Assembly: GCA_020636005.1 (NCBI GenBank)
Contig: JACJYR010000001.1
Location: forward strand, 186,001 to 250,000
Origin: Lewinellaceae bacterium
GTDB lineage: Bacteria > Bacteroidota > Bacteroidia > Chitinophagales > Saprospiraceae
Reading direction: 5' to 3'
Length of the DNA stretch: 64,000 bases
In this document: one piece after another, positions 26,875 through 34,751 of the stretch
How the letters are laid out: each line of letters begins with the position of its first letter
How positions within the stretch are numbered: position 1 is the first letter of the stretch
Notes under the pieces: generated by a model
Seen by the model: the letters and a program-made list of their open reading frames with translations, nothing else
Told to the model about the DNA's origin: nothing
Database searches by the model: none
Made by a program: the position numbers and the translations under genes

Positions 26875-26878
26875 TTTA

Positions 26879-27970
26879 TTAATCTATTAAGAGAAGCTTG
26901 CCCGGTGCCATAATCGTTGGTTGGTTGTCAAAGACCAGGCTGAGCCTGTAAAAAAACAAGCCTGCCCCCAAGCCAGCAGGTTTTTCCCAAAAAAAGGTAT
27001 GATCCCCGTTATCCTGATTGCCTAGTTCCAGCTTTTCGACCTGCCTGCCCGCCAGGTTGAAAATCTCTATCCGAACGTTGCCGGGCTGAGGTAAAATGTA
27101 GGAAAACAGGGTGCCTTCGCTCGCAGGGTTTGGCTTCACCTGCACCGTAAAAGGTTTTTTTTCCCTTGTCTTGCCCGCCGACACCGGCTCGCAGATTTCC
27201 CCGAATTCGGCACAGTAGCACCGCTGCGGCAGGGTGCAGTCCAGCACAAAAGGATTGGGCTTGCCGTCCTGGTAATTGGCAATGAGCCAGGTGCGCTCCC
27301 ATTCTTTGGCATCCACCGGATCGAGGAGGTGCCAGGCACAAAGGGTGGCCCGCTGGGATTCAAAAAAGGCAGCATCGGCAAAATCCGGCTGGCCCTTGTA
27401 CATGGTGAAAAAGTAAAACATGGCACGGGCCACGTTCCCTTTGTGGTCTTCCCTTGGCTCAAAGCCGTCATTCTTTTTCTCGCTGTACAAATTGATGTTG
27501 GAAGTAGGGATGGTTGACTGTTTGGTGTCCAGGTAGTACCATTGCTGGGTCTGGTTGTCCGGTATTTCGGCAAAGGGCAGATTGGCCCTGTCGCCGTTCA
27601 CGTCGGCACGGGTGGCGTAGAGATGGTGCATGTCGCCTTTTCCCACGCTCATATCGGCAAAGTAGCTTTGGGGGAAAGTATGTTCCGTATTCAGCCCTTT
27701 GTCGAAGGCGGCCACCGTTGGGTCTTTGGCAGGATCGAGCCAGATGGTGTAGCCGGTATAGACGCAGGTAAGGCTGTCGTTTTGGCCATAAATGACGGAG
27801 AACAGGGTATCCCTAGCCGGGGCTTCCGGCAGAAGGGTGTTGGGTTTATAGGCAGATCTCAGGCTGTCGAGCAATGGCTGGCCGGCCAGGCTGGGAAACA
27901 CGGGCTGGTGAAATTGGGCGCCAGCTTTTGAAACCACAGAAAATAAAAAGAAAAAGGTTAGATATTTCAT
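26879..27970 (-). CDS. Endonuclease I family nuclease with T9SS sorting domain
   Basis: The ATG at 27970 gives MKYLTFFFLFSVVSKAGAQ as signal peptide; the frame continues to 28102 upstream without a signal. 363 residues. NTEHTFPQSYF (E96, H97) and MHHLYATRADVNGDRANLPF (H115-H116, N125, R128, N130) are the metal-binding HNH-like core of the endonuclease I family (PF04231), extracellular or periplasmic DNases that cut with Mg2+. The last 80 residues (VQVKPNPASEGTLFSYILPQ ... IEIFNLAGRQVEKLEL) are a type A sorting domain. An exported DNase for nutrient use or extracellular DNA turnover is inferred. A Cys-containing stretch (CTLPQRCYCAEFGEIC) precedes the sorting domain. Confidence 0.88.
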   Translation of the reverse strand: MKYLTFFFLFSVVSKAGAQFHQPVFPSLAGQPLLDSLRSAYKPNTLLPEAPARDTLFSVIYGQNDSLTCVYTGYTIWLDPAKDPTVAAFDKGLNTEHTFPQSYFADMSVGKGDMHHLYATRADVNGDRANLPFAEIPDNQTQQWYYLDTKQSTIPTSNINLYSEKKNDGFEPREDHKGNVARAMFYFFTMYKGQPDFADAAFFESQRATLCAWHLLDPVDAKEWERTWLIANYQDGKPNPFVLDCTLPQRCYCAEFGEICEPVSAGKTREKKPFTVQVKPNPASEGTLFSYILPQPGNVRIEIFNLAGRQVEKLELGNQDNGDHTFFWEKPAGLGAGLFFYRLSLVFDNQPTIMAPGKLLLID

Positions 27971-28181
27971 TGAAAAGTGGATGTCCATAAAGTCGTCATT
28001 GAGAAGCTGAAACGCCAGTTGAACGGCGGCGCAATAGTTTTTATGAAAAACAAAAATGGTTGAACGGCTGATGGTTGATGGGCCTTTTGACCATTTTTCC
28101 ATTTTCGCCCAACCTGGTGCAGTTGAACAGGAACAGGGTGCAGGCAGGCCGCCCCAGCCATACCGGCACTACCCGGCACAT

Positions 28182-28757
28182 TTATTTTATGGTTTTTATC
28201 GCATCGAAAAGACTGTCCTCGTCGCCTGGCCGGTACTTGCGGGAGTGGTAAACGATGTTGCCGTCCTTGTCCAGCACGAAGGTTTGCGGCAAGCCGTTGA
28301 GGTTGCCGGGCATGACGGCCTGGAACTCCCGGTTGAAATCGTGGAAGGCCTCGAAGGGCCATTGCGCCTCCGTTACCCGCTTGTCGAACTGCTCCGCATT
28401 TTTATTGAAATCAATGGAAATGGCGTAAAGGTTGAAATCCGCCTCTTTTTTCCACTGCGGGTATTTTTCTGAAACAGCCTTCAGCTCCATCTTGCAGGGT
28501 GCGCAGGTGGTGAGCCAAAACATGAGCACGGTGGGCTTGCCATTTTGAGCAAAAACCTTTGAAGAAAGCAGGGTGTCGCTGGCAGCGGTGCGCAGGGCAA
28601 TGTCGTAGGGGAACTGCTGCTGGATTTGTTCGGGCGACCTGCCGGACTCAGTGATGATGAAAACGCCTTGCGTCACAGTTTGCTGGGTAGGCTGGCCTTG
28701 TGCCAAGGCGTTGCCGAACAAGAACAAGCCAGGTAAAACATATAAGAGTCGGTGCAT
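28182..28757 (-). CDS. TlpA-like thioredoxin-fold protein
   Basis: Start at the ATG 28757 (MHRLLYVLPGLFLFGNALAQ, signal peptide); a TTG at 28763 is in frame. 191 residues. MFWLTTCAPCKMEL holds the CxxC active site (C85, C88), and GLPQTFVLDKDGNIVY the cis-proline and following strand of the TlpA/ResA group. Such proteins act in the periplasm as disulfide reductants or, with an exported fold, in cytochrome and oxidative-stress pathways. No cytochrome c biogenesis gene is adjacent. About 210 bp separate it from the downstream endonuclease gene on the same strand, so co-transcription is possible but not shown. Confidence 0.85.
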   Translation of the reverse strand: MHRLLYVLPGLFLFGNALAQGQPTQQTVTQGVFIITESGRSPEQIQQQFPYDIALRTAASDTLLSSKVFAQNGKPTVLMFWLTTCAPCKMELKAVSEKYPQWKKEADFNLYAISIDFNKNAEQFDKRVTEAQWPFEAFHDFNREFQAVMPGNLNGLPQTFVLDKDGNIVYHSRKYRPGDEDSLFDAIKTIK

Positions 28758-28835
28758 GAGCAATTGGATTTTTAGCTATTGGGGGAAGAAACGTGCCGAA
28801 ACCCTATTTTGCCGGCGTCGTTTTTTTCAAAAGCC

Positions 28836-28843
28836 AAAGATAC
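28836..28843 (-). promoter_or_regulatory. Candidate -7 box for the thioredoxin-like gene
   Basis: On the minus strand this reads TATCTTTG, an exact TAnnTTTG match, 79 bp before the ATG at 28757. A TTTG is 13 nt upstream (28857-28860), closer than usual. Confidence 0.5.
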
Positions 28844-28887
28844 CCCTGCGTAAGACAAAACCACCTTTTGTAAACGGAATAAAACAC

Positions 28888-28921
28888 TTTGCCTGCCTGG
28901 AAATTTTTTACATTTGCGCCC
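28888..28921 (+). promoter_or_regulatory. Promoter for the 29025 gene
   Basis: TTTG (28888-28891), 22-nt spacer, TACATTTG (28914-28921): a near-ideal Bacteroidota primary sigma promoter. Predicted 5' leader about 95 nt. Confidence 0.65.
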
Positions 28922-29024
28922 CGTTGGAAAAAAGGATTATATGGTTGATAAGATTTATAAGGGTTGATTCCAAGCCGCCCTCGTTAACCTTAGCAACCTT
29001 ATCAACCCTGTCAACCTTTTAGCA

Positions 29025-29441
29025 ATGAACTTAAAAGATTATGTCATCGTCACCGGCATGCCCGGTGTGCAAAAAATAGTGGCCACCCGCAACAATGGCA
29101 TGTTGGTGGAGGATCTCGACACCGGGAAAGTGCGCCTCGCCCCCTCCCGCAAGCACCAGTTTTCCCCGCTCGACAGCATGTCCATGTACGTCACGGGCGA
29201 AGAAGATTCCATAGCACTAAAAGAAGTGTTCCAGTCTATGCTCGACAAGCTGAACGAAACGCCGCCCATCAGCCCCGACTCCCCGACGGCAGAACTGCGT
29301 ACCTACTTCACCGCCGTTGTGCCCAACCACGACCCCGAACGGGTTCATGCCAGCGACATCAAAAAGGCCATCCGCTGGTTTACTTTTATGAACGACCGGG
29401 GGCTGCTGACGGGGGATCCGGATGCGGACGAAGAGGAGTAG
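29025..29441 (+). CDS. DUF5606-like small conserved protein
   Basis: 138 residues, cytosolic. The start MNLKDYVIVTGMPGVQKIVA and the following strand NNGMLVEDLDTGK, then SMYVTGEEDSIALKEVFQSM, match the pattern I recall for DUF5606 proteins, a small family of Bacteroidota with a KOW/SH3-like N-terminal half and a helical C-terminal half. The tail is strongly acidic (DPDADEEE). Function not established. It has its own strong promoter and terminator, so it is monocistronic. Confidence 0.7.
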   Translation: MNLKDYVIVTGMPGVQKIVATRNNGMLVEDLDTGKVRLAPSRKHQFSPLDSMSMYVTGEEDSIALKEVFQSMLDKLNETPPISPDSPTAELRTYFTAVVPNHDPERVHASDIKKAIRWFTFMNDRGLLTGDPDADEEE

Positions 29442-29501
29442 GATAAGGCCGCCGTTTAGGGTGTATGGGGCCGCCAGATGGGGCCACTTATCCGCTGATG
29501 A

Positions 29502-29540
29502 CAAGACCTGCCAGATGGGTTTATCTGGCAGGTCTTGTTT
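29502..29540. terminator. Terminator of the 29025 gene
   Basis: CAAGACCTGCCAGAT, loop GGGTTT, ATCTGGCAGGTCTTG, then TTTG. Fifteen perfect pairs. The stem core is similar to that of the terminator at 3292-3337 (ACCTGCC / GGCAGGT). Confidence 0.85.
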
Positions 29541-29650
29541 GTAGGGCTGCATTGTATTCGTTAAAAAAGGAATGCTATCCCTCCACATCCTTCATTAATG
29601 GGAATAACGGGTTAAAATAATTGCCACATTTCCAGTTGTTCGAAAAACGA

Positions 29651-29683
29651 AAACATGGTGATTTCAAAAATCACCATGTTTTA
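29651..29683. terminator. Second hairpin, terminator-like
   Basis: AAACATGGTGATTT and AAATCACCATGTTTT pair almost perfectly around a 3-4 nt loop and end in TTTT. It could stop leftward transcripts of the arginine deiminase gene or act as back-up to the upstream terminator. Confidence 0.6.
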
Positions 29684-29785
29684 ACGCCTTGAAAATCAAC
29701 CAATTTAAAATTGGATCCGTTATCCTCATCCGTACCAAAAATACCCTTGCCACATAGCGGTTTTGCCCCAATGCTACCCCATTGC

Positions 29786-29890
29786 TATACTAAAACACGG
29801 ATGGTTTTGTCGGTTTGCTATAAGCTGTTGGCAGTTGGCCATTGGCTTTTGCCAACTGCCAAAGGCCAAAAGCCATCAGCGTACAGTATA
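29786..29890 (+). repeat. Dispersed element C, copy 2
   Basis: Nearly identical to 420-517, same orientation, with a 7-bp duplication (AAGGCCA) beside the inner hairpin. Ends five bases before the stop of the arginine deiminase gene, so it may also serve as its transcription end. Confidence 0.75.
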
Positions 29891-29894
29891 ACAT

Positions 29895-31148
29895 TTAGTC
29901 CCTTTCAATCGGGCAGGTCATACAGTGCGAACCGCCCCTGGCCCTCGACAGCTCGTTGGAGGGCAGGTTGATGATGGTGTTTTCGATGTCTTCCGGTTTC
30001 ACCTTTCCCGCCCGCAGGTCTTTGAGGAGCTTCCGGGCGTGGATGGTCTTGTAGCCTGCTTTTCGAAAGGCTATTTCGGTGTGCGGGTTGCGGTCGTAGG
30101 TGAAGGCAACACCGGGCTTCAGCGCCACGAGGTTGCAGCCGTCCGTCCATTGTTCCCGCTCCTGATAGGGCGATTCGCCGTCGCCGCTGAGGATAAACTC
30201 CATGTTGGGGTTCACCTCGTTGATGATGAAGTCCCGCACGGAGTGGTAGAATACGGACGTGCCGTTGATCTTGTGTACCTCCACATTGGAACTCAGCCCG
30301 TCCAGCACAATCGGTTTGAAAGCGACGATGTGGTTGTTGTTGATTTGGGTAAACACGGTGTCAATGTGCATGTAGGAGCGCTCCTGGGGGATGTTGATCT
30401 GCACCACGTTTTTCACAACGCCCCGCTCGAAGAGTTTATCCCGCAGCGTATGGATGCCGTGGGCGCTGGTGCGCTCACTGCGGCCAATCAGGAGGTAGTT
30501 TTTGTTCAGCACCATCATATCGCCCCCTTCCAGCGAAATAACTTCACCCCGGCGGGAAGGCGGAAATTCTTCGTAATGGTTCATGTTGATGAGGCGGCCC
30601 TCCCCTTTCAGGTGGGAGAAAATAGGGTGCGACCAGAAAATGAACCTCGACAGATAGTTTTCCCGGAAACGGGCCTCCTTGCCGGGCTTGGTGATGATGA
30701 CGTGGTCGTTGACGGTGACGGCGATGTCCCGGGTGAAGATAAAGTTGGGGATGGGGTCGAAAAGGATGTAGTCCTTCTCTTTGTGGTAGCCAGTGATGAG
30801 CACGTTGGCCAACTCCTCGTCGGCCAGGTCGAGCAGCATTTTCTCCGTGTCTTTGGGCAGTTCTTCGTAGTCCACGATTTCGTGGATGATCCATTCTTTG
30901 GTCGCCTGGTCGGCACCGATGGCACCGGCCAGCAAGTCCTTGGTTTCCAGCACGTTTTCGTCGCCGAGGAAGGCCCGGAGGATGCCGGTGAAGACGTCGT
31001 GCTCTTCCTGCATCTGGGGCAGGTGTACGATGTCGTCGAAGAGCAGTTCGCTGGCCCTTTTGGGCGAGATGCGTGCGATGCCCTCGTCGGGGCGGTGGAC
31101 GATGACCTTTCGGAGCGGTCCGATTTCGGATGATACTTGGATTGGCAT
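29895..31148 (-). CDS. arcA: Arginine deiminase
   Basis: 417 residues, the normal length. Hydrolyses L-arginine to citrulline and ammonia. Motifs of the guanidino-modifying superfamily are all present: PNFIFTRD, SLEGGDMMVLN, SYMHIDTVFTQI and the C-terminal ELSRARGGSHCMTCPIERD with the catalytic Cys (C409). Cytosolic. In the arginine deiminase pathway it is followed by ornithine carbamoyltransferase and carbamate kinase; neither lies within this window, so the citrulline made may enter biosynthesis or the other genes are elsewhere. Element A copy 3 begins 26 bp upstream of the ATG, so the promoter must be inside or beyond that element. Confidence 0.93.
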   Translation of the reverse strand: MPIQVSSEIGPLRKVIVHRPDEGIARISPKRASELLFDDIVHLPQMQEEHDVFTGILRAFLGDENVLETKDLLAGAIGADQATKEWIIHEIVDYEELPKDTEKMLLDLADEELANVLITGYHKEKDYILFDPIPNFIFTRDIAVTVNDHVIITKPGKEARFRENYLSRFIFWSHPIFSHLKGEGRLINMNHYEEFPPSRRGEVISLEGGDMMVLNKNYLLIGRSERTSAHGIHTLRDKLFERGVVKNVVQINIPQERSYMHIDTVFTQINNNHIVAFKPIVLDGLSSNVEVHKINGTSVFYHSVRDFIINEVNPNMEFILSGDGESPYQEREQWTDGCNLVALKPGVAFTYDRNPHTEIAFRKAGYKTIHARKLLKDLRAGKVKPEDIENTIINLPSNELSRARGGSHCMTCPIERD

Positions 31149-31173
31149 AAAATGGTTAGGCTTTAAAGTTTTT

Positions 31174-31330
31174 GGTTCTTTGACAAATCGTGTGTAAAGC
31201 CGTTAAAACGGCTAAATAAAATAGCTGTCTTTTTTAACCCACGACTTAAGTCGTGGGTTGATAATCAATAGCTTATGTCTAAAACCGTTTTAACGGTTTC
31301 CTTTTTCCAAACGAATGGTCAAAGAACGAA
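31174..31330. mobile_element. Palindromic MITE-like element A, copy 3
   Basis: Starts GGTTCTTTGACAAATCGTGTG and ends with an inverted relative GGTCAAAGAACGAA. Central palindrome AACCCACGACTTAAGTCGTGGGTT (31236-31259), flanked by CCGTTAAAACGG and CCGTTTTAACGG. It fills the start region of arcA, so any promoter of arcA is probably carried by or interrupted by it. Confidence 0.8.
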
Positions 31331-31431
31331 GTTTTTCAAGGTTTGATGTGGGTCAATTGAAACGAAAATTCCGGGTGCCGCTTGAGTTTGGTGCAGGATT
31401 GCAGGCAGCACCCGGAAATTTTTCAGCTTGG

Positions 31432-32454
31432 CTATTGTTTTACGAAAGGTTTCACCACCTGGTTGCCATTGACGGTCAGAACTGTCAAATAATTACCAGG
31501 TTGTAAATCCCCCACCCTGACGGGGTATTGGTATTCCCTGGCAGCCTGATCACTGCCGGAAAGGACAGCTTGCACTGTTCTGCCCTGCATATCCACAATT
31601 TGCAGGGACACTTCAGCAGCCTCGGGAAGCCTGTACAGCACGTTCAACTGCCGGACAGCAGGGTTGGGATAAGTGACGAAGCGGTAGTTTTCGGCTGTCC
31701 TGGCGTTGGTGGCCGATGCTTCCAGGTTGCCGGTCACCATGATGTCGTCCAGCGACAGGATGTTGTCGTCAAAAGAATCGTGCAGGAAGGCGATGTAAAT
31801 GGTCTGGCCGGCATAGTCGGCCAGGCTGACAGAGTGGGGCTCCATGTAGCCGTCGCAAATTGTGGAATCCGCGCTGACCTCGAAATAGGCCGTGTCGGTC
31901 AGCATGTTGCCGTGGAAATAGCCGTCGGAAAACTCGAAACTGTCGAGGTCAATCGTAGCGCCGCCTGCGCCGAGGATGGCCGTCATTTCGGCAGCGATAA
32001 AAACAGTGTCGGTAAAACTTACCGGCTCGTTGGTGGAGGTGGATACCAACACCTTGTACCCGTCCATATAGCGGGGCAACTGGTAGGGCGCTGACGACCA
32101 GTGCAGCACGGCCTGGTCGTCCACTATCTCCAGGGGCGGCGTCACCAGCCAGTTCATGTTTTGCACGGAAGGGTCGGCCATCCAGGAAAGGGAGTGGAGG
32201 CCGTATTGCGTTTCACTGGTGTCGTGGGCAAAGTACAGCTCGGCCCAGTACCAGTTTTGCTCTACCGGATCGTTGCCGTTGGCAGGCTGGCCGTCCTCGT
32301 CGAGGATCATCCAGACCTGATCGTCGCCGCTGGGATAGATCGCCCAACCAGCCGTCGGATCTGACTGAAAATTCTCAGACAGCAGAATGTCGTCTTGTGC
32401 GGCCAAGCCAAGACCAGCCAGCAAAAAGAGGGTGGAATAGTAGAGTTTTTTCAT
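31432..32454 (-). CDS. Choice-of-anchor (MAM/concanavalin-like) exported protein with T9SS domain
   Basis: The ATG at 32454 gives MKKLYYSTLFLLAGLGLAAQ; 16 codons upstream are rejected. 340 residues. The body (LLSENFQSDPTAGWAIYPSG ... NWLVTPPLEIVDDQAVLHWS ... YAGQTIYIAFLHDSFDDNIL, SLDDIMVTG) is the choice-of-anchor J / cleaved adhesin-like jelly-roll common in Bacteroidota exported proteins. The final 80 residues (FVTYPNPAVRQLNVLYRLPE ... YLTVLTVNGNQVVKPFVKQ) are a type A sorting domain, so export by T9SS and surface attachment is expected. Ligand unknown. Confidence 0.85.
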   Translation of the reverse strand: MKKLYYSTLFLLAGLGLAAQDDILLSENFQSDPTAGWAIYPSGDDQVWMILDEDGQPANGNDPVEQNWYWAELYFAHDTSETQYGLHSLSWMADPSVQNMNWLVTPPLEIVDDQAVLHWSSAPYQLPRYMDGYKVLVSTSTNEPVSFTDTVFIAAEMTAILGAGGATIDLDSFEFSDGYFHGNMLTDTAYFEVSADSTICDGYMEPHSVSLADYAGQTIYIAFLHDSFDDNILSLDDIMVTGNLEASATNARTAENYRFVTYPNPAVRQLNVLYRLPEAAEVSLQIVDMQGRTVQAVLSGSDQAAREYQYPVRVGDLQPGNYLTVLTVNGNQVVKPFVKQ

Positions 32455-32535
32455 AACGTACAGTTTTTTAGCAAGCAGCCCGCCCGGCACCTGAAAGATC
32501 AATCCGAAGGAATTTCAACGAGTACGCTGCCGGGA

Positions 32536-33663
32536 TCAAACCACCTTTTCGATTTCGTAAATAGAATTGATCTTCCCGGCAAATATGCAGAAAAAGTCAG
32601 GATTTCGGTGCAGTGCAGAGATTTCGGTCGGCCTGCCATCGTCAATAAAGTTAGACTTCAACTTTGATTTGATGGTAAAAAAAGAGGTGAGGTAGTTCAA
32701 TTCGACCTTGTCGGAAAAATAGAGGCCAATCTGGCCTTTCATCTTGTGGTAATTGGAGCGGGGCCTGGCGGGGCAAAAGTTGCAGTTGGCAATGAACTCA
32801 GGTTTGCAGGCAGTATTTATTTGTTGGCAATCGTAGTGCGGGAGGTTTTCGTAAGAAACCTTGTGGTGTGTATAGGCCACCGAACTCAAAGACAGCAAAC
32901 CCGATTTCCCGTAGGGCATCAGGCTGCCAAACTGCCCGTCCATCACCGTCAGGCCGATGTCTTTCAACTGCGGCGAAGTGACAAAGGCAATCTCCGAAAT
33001 CTCGTGCATGAGGTTGATGTCGCCGAGGCCAAACTGGCGGTTCACGGCGTTGCTGCCGCAATAGGTGGCGTTGATGGCGGCGCCGGCTGCTACAGTCCCC
33101 ATTTCTCCGTTTGCTAAATCTTCCAAAACAACCTGCCACTCGCCTTCCGCCTTTCCCACTGTTTTTATTTGGTGAAATAACTTGATTTCAATGCGTGGTT
33201 CAGCATTGACTTGTTCTTTGTAAAACTCACCGATGAGGATGGGATCAAAAGTGTATTCCGTCGTCAGGTAAAGCGCCTCCAGCCGCTCGTAGTTGAACAG
33301 GGGATGCCCGTCCACCTGCTCGCAGCGGATGCCGATGAATTCGCAAAACCGCTCAAACTGTGCCGCATCGGTGAAGCTGCCGAACTTGTCGATGGCGTAG
33401 TATTTTTCAAACTCAAAATGGATGAAGGGCTTGTGCTCCTGGGTAAAACGCTCCTTGTTGTCGTCGCTCATGATGGCCGTCGCCACGCTGCGGGGATAGT
33501 GGTAGCCGCCGTGCAGCCGGGCCTGGTTCACGATGCTGGCTTTTTTGAACAGTTCCTGCTCCTTTTCCACCAGGCAAATGCGGTGGCCCTTCCGGGCCAG
33601 GTAAAGTGCCGCATAGCAGCCGAAGATGCCGCCGCCGATGATGAGGAAGTCGTATGTTTTGGA
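32536..33663 (-). CDS. FAD-dependent oxidoreductase (DAO-like) lacking a canonical start codon
   Basis: The frame reads KTYDFLIIGGGIFGCYAALY ... HRICLVEKEQEL, a textbook Rossmann FAD site (GxGxxG followed by the acidic end of strand 2), so the protein must begin near 33660. Yet from the FAD motif up to an in-frame TAA at 33712-33714 there is no ATG, GTG or TTG; a GTG at 33570 would remove the FAD loop. An ATC (33672), ATA (33678) or ATT (33696) start, or a lost start, are the options. The rest has NQARLHGGYHYPRS and a Cys-containing end (NCNFCPARPRSNYHKM). It lies 44 bp after an aldo/keto reductase gene on the same strand, suggesting a small redox operon. Substrate unknown. Confidence 0.75.
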   Translation of the reverse strand, partial: SKTYDFLIIGGGIFGCYAALYLARKGHRICLVEKEQELFKKASIVNQARLHGGYHYPRSVATAIMSDDNKERFTQEHKPFIHFEFEKYYAIDKFGSFTDAAQFERFCEFIGIRCEQVDGHPLFNYERLEALYLTTEYTFDPILIGEFYKEQVNAEPRIEIKLFHQIKTVGKAEGEWQVVLEDLANGEMGTVAAGAAINATYCGSNAVNRQFGLGDINLMHEISEIAFVTSPQLKDIGLTVMDGQFGSLMPYGKSGLLSLSSVAYTHHKVSYENLPHYDCQQINTACKPEFIANCNFCPARPRSNYHKMKGQIGLYFSDKVELNYLTSFFTIKSKLKSNFIDDGRPTEISALHRNPDFFCIFAGKINSIYEIEKVV

Positions 33664-33706
33664 TGGTTGGATGGTTATATGGTTGAATGGTTGAATGGCT
33701 GGATGG
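33661..33706. repeat. GGATGGTT / GGTTGAAT low-complexity tract
   Basis: Imperfect 8-9-bp units (GGATGGTT, GGTTGAAT, GGCTGGATGGTTAT) fill the whole gap between the aldo/keto reductase stop and the oxidoreductase frame, exactly where the missing start codon is expected. Confidence 0.75.
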
Positions 33707-34615
33707 TTATTTTAGGCTGGAAATTTTTTCAAAGACATCATGATAGTCATTGTGGTTCAATACGTTATAAAAATCAATGCTTGTTTTTATTTGCTCTAAG
33801 TTGGACACGCCGAGCAAAATCCCCTGCATATCCGGCTGGTAAAAAGCGTAGATCAGGCCGATTTGGTACATGGCCGTGATGGCCATCCGGCTGGCTGACC
33901 TGTTCGCCTCCGCCACGATCCGGTTTAATTTTTCAACCTGTGGCTGCAGGTTGTCCGGGTCGGCGCCCCTTGCTTTCAGCGAACTGTTTTCTGCGTACAG
34001 CGCCGGGTCGAGTTTCAGCCCTCCCGCATTGATGCCGTAGGCGATGAAACGGCGCCGGCCGTGAAAAGGTGCATATCGGCCATAGTTCGATTGCAGCACG
34101 TTGTGCTTGATCTGTATCCTGAAATCGAGTTGGAAATCCTGATTTAGCGCAGCATAAATCTCCGGGTGGCGGATACCGGACAGGCCAACCAGTAATCCTT
34201 TTTCAATTGCAGTTTGCAGCGCTTCCAATGTTTCCCCAATCGCCTCCGCACCTTCCCGGTTGTCCCAGTGCACCATCAGCGTGCCGAGGTTTTTGCCAAA
34301 CAAGTAGCGGTATTCGTCCAGCATCATCAGCACAAATGACTTGGTGAGCACGTGTTCCGGGGTGCGCAGGTTGTTCACGCTCCCGATTTTCATCATCACC
34401 TCCAGGTCGGTTACACCGTGCGTTTTTATCCAATCCAGCAGGATGTTTTCTGCCCGCCTGAAATCTTCCGGCTGCCGGTTGATGGGGTAGTTCGTTGCCC
34501 CGTCCACCTCCCGGAAGCCCCGGGCGTACCATTCGTCGAGCAGTGCAAAGGCAGTTTCACGGGGGGTCGTCCAGCCCCACATGGCGGTGCCGAGTATCAA
34601 GTTGGGTTGTTGCAT
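33707..34615 (-). CDS. Aldo/keto reductase
   Basis: The ATG at 34615 (MQQPNLILGTAMWGWTTP) is chosen because it begins with the first barrel strand and follows a good promoter. 302 residues, (beta/alpha)8 barrel. The catalytic tetrad is complete: D38 and Y43 in REVDGATNYP, K76 in VMMKIG, H116 in GTLMVHWDN. Such enzymes reduce aldehydes or ketones with NADPH, in the cytosol. The cofactor-loop region near the end (GVSNLEQIKTSIDF) fits the family. The downstream flavin oxidoreductase gene probably belongs to the same transcript; together they look like a sugar or small-molecule modification pair, which is inference. Confidence 0.85.
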   Translation of the reverse strand: MQQPNLILGTAMWGWTTPRETAFALLDEWYARGFREVDGATNYPINRQPEDFRRAENILLDWIKTHGVTDLEVMMKIGSVNNLRTPEHVLTKSFVLMMLDEYRYLFGKNLGTLMVHWDNREGAEAIGETLEALQTAIEKGLLVGLSGIRHPEIYAALNQDFQLDFRIQIKHNVLQSNYGRYAPFHGRRRFIAYGINAGGLKLDPALYAENSSLKARGADPDNLQPQVEKLNRIVAEANRSASRMAITAMYQIGLIYAFYQPDMQGILLGVSNLEQIKTSIDFYNVLNHNDYHDVFEKISSLK

Positions 34616-34651
34616 GAGGAAATGGGTTCGGTGGTTTTTCAGGCAGGTGGG

Positions 34652-34684
34652 CAAAGATAGGGAGGTAGGAAGGTATTTTTCAAA
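34652..34684 (-). promoter_or_regulatory. Promoter of the aldo/keto reductase operon
   Basis: Minus strand: TTTG (34684-34681), 21-nt spacer, TATCTTTG (34659-34652). Both boxes match the Bacteroidota consensus; the ATG follows 36 bp downstream. Confidence 0.7.
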
Positions 34685-34688
34685 AACG

Positions 34689-34725
34689 AGGCTCACCTAA
34701 AACTGGTCAGTCTTAGGTGAGCTTC
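34689..34725 (-). terminator. Terminator of the 34752-36944 gene
   Basis: GAGGCTCACCTAA and TTAGGTGAGCTTC pair around a 12-nt loop; the minus strand continues CGTTTTTG. It directly precedes the promoter of the aldo/keto reductase gene. Confidence 0.75.
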
Positions 34726-34751
34726 GCTGCAGACTTTTTAACCTTCCATCC

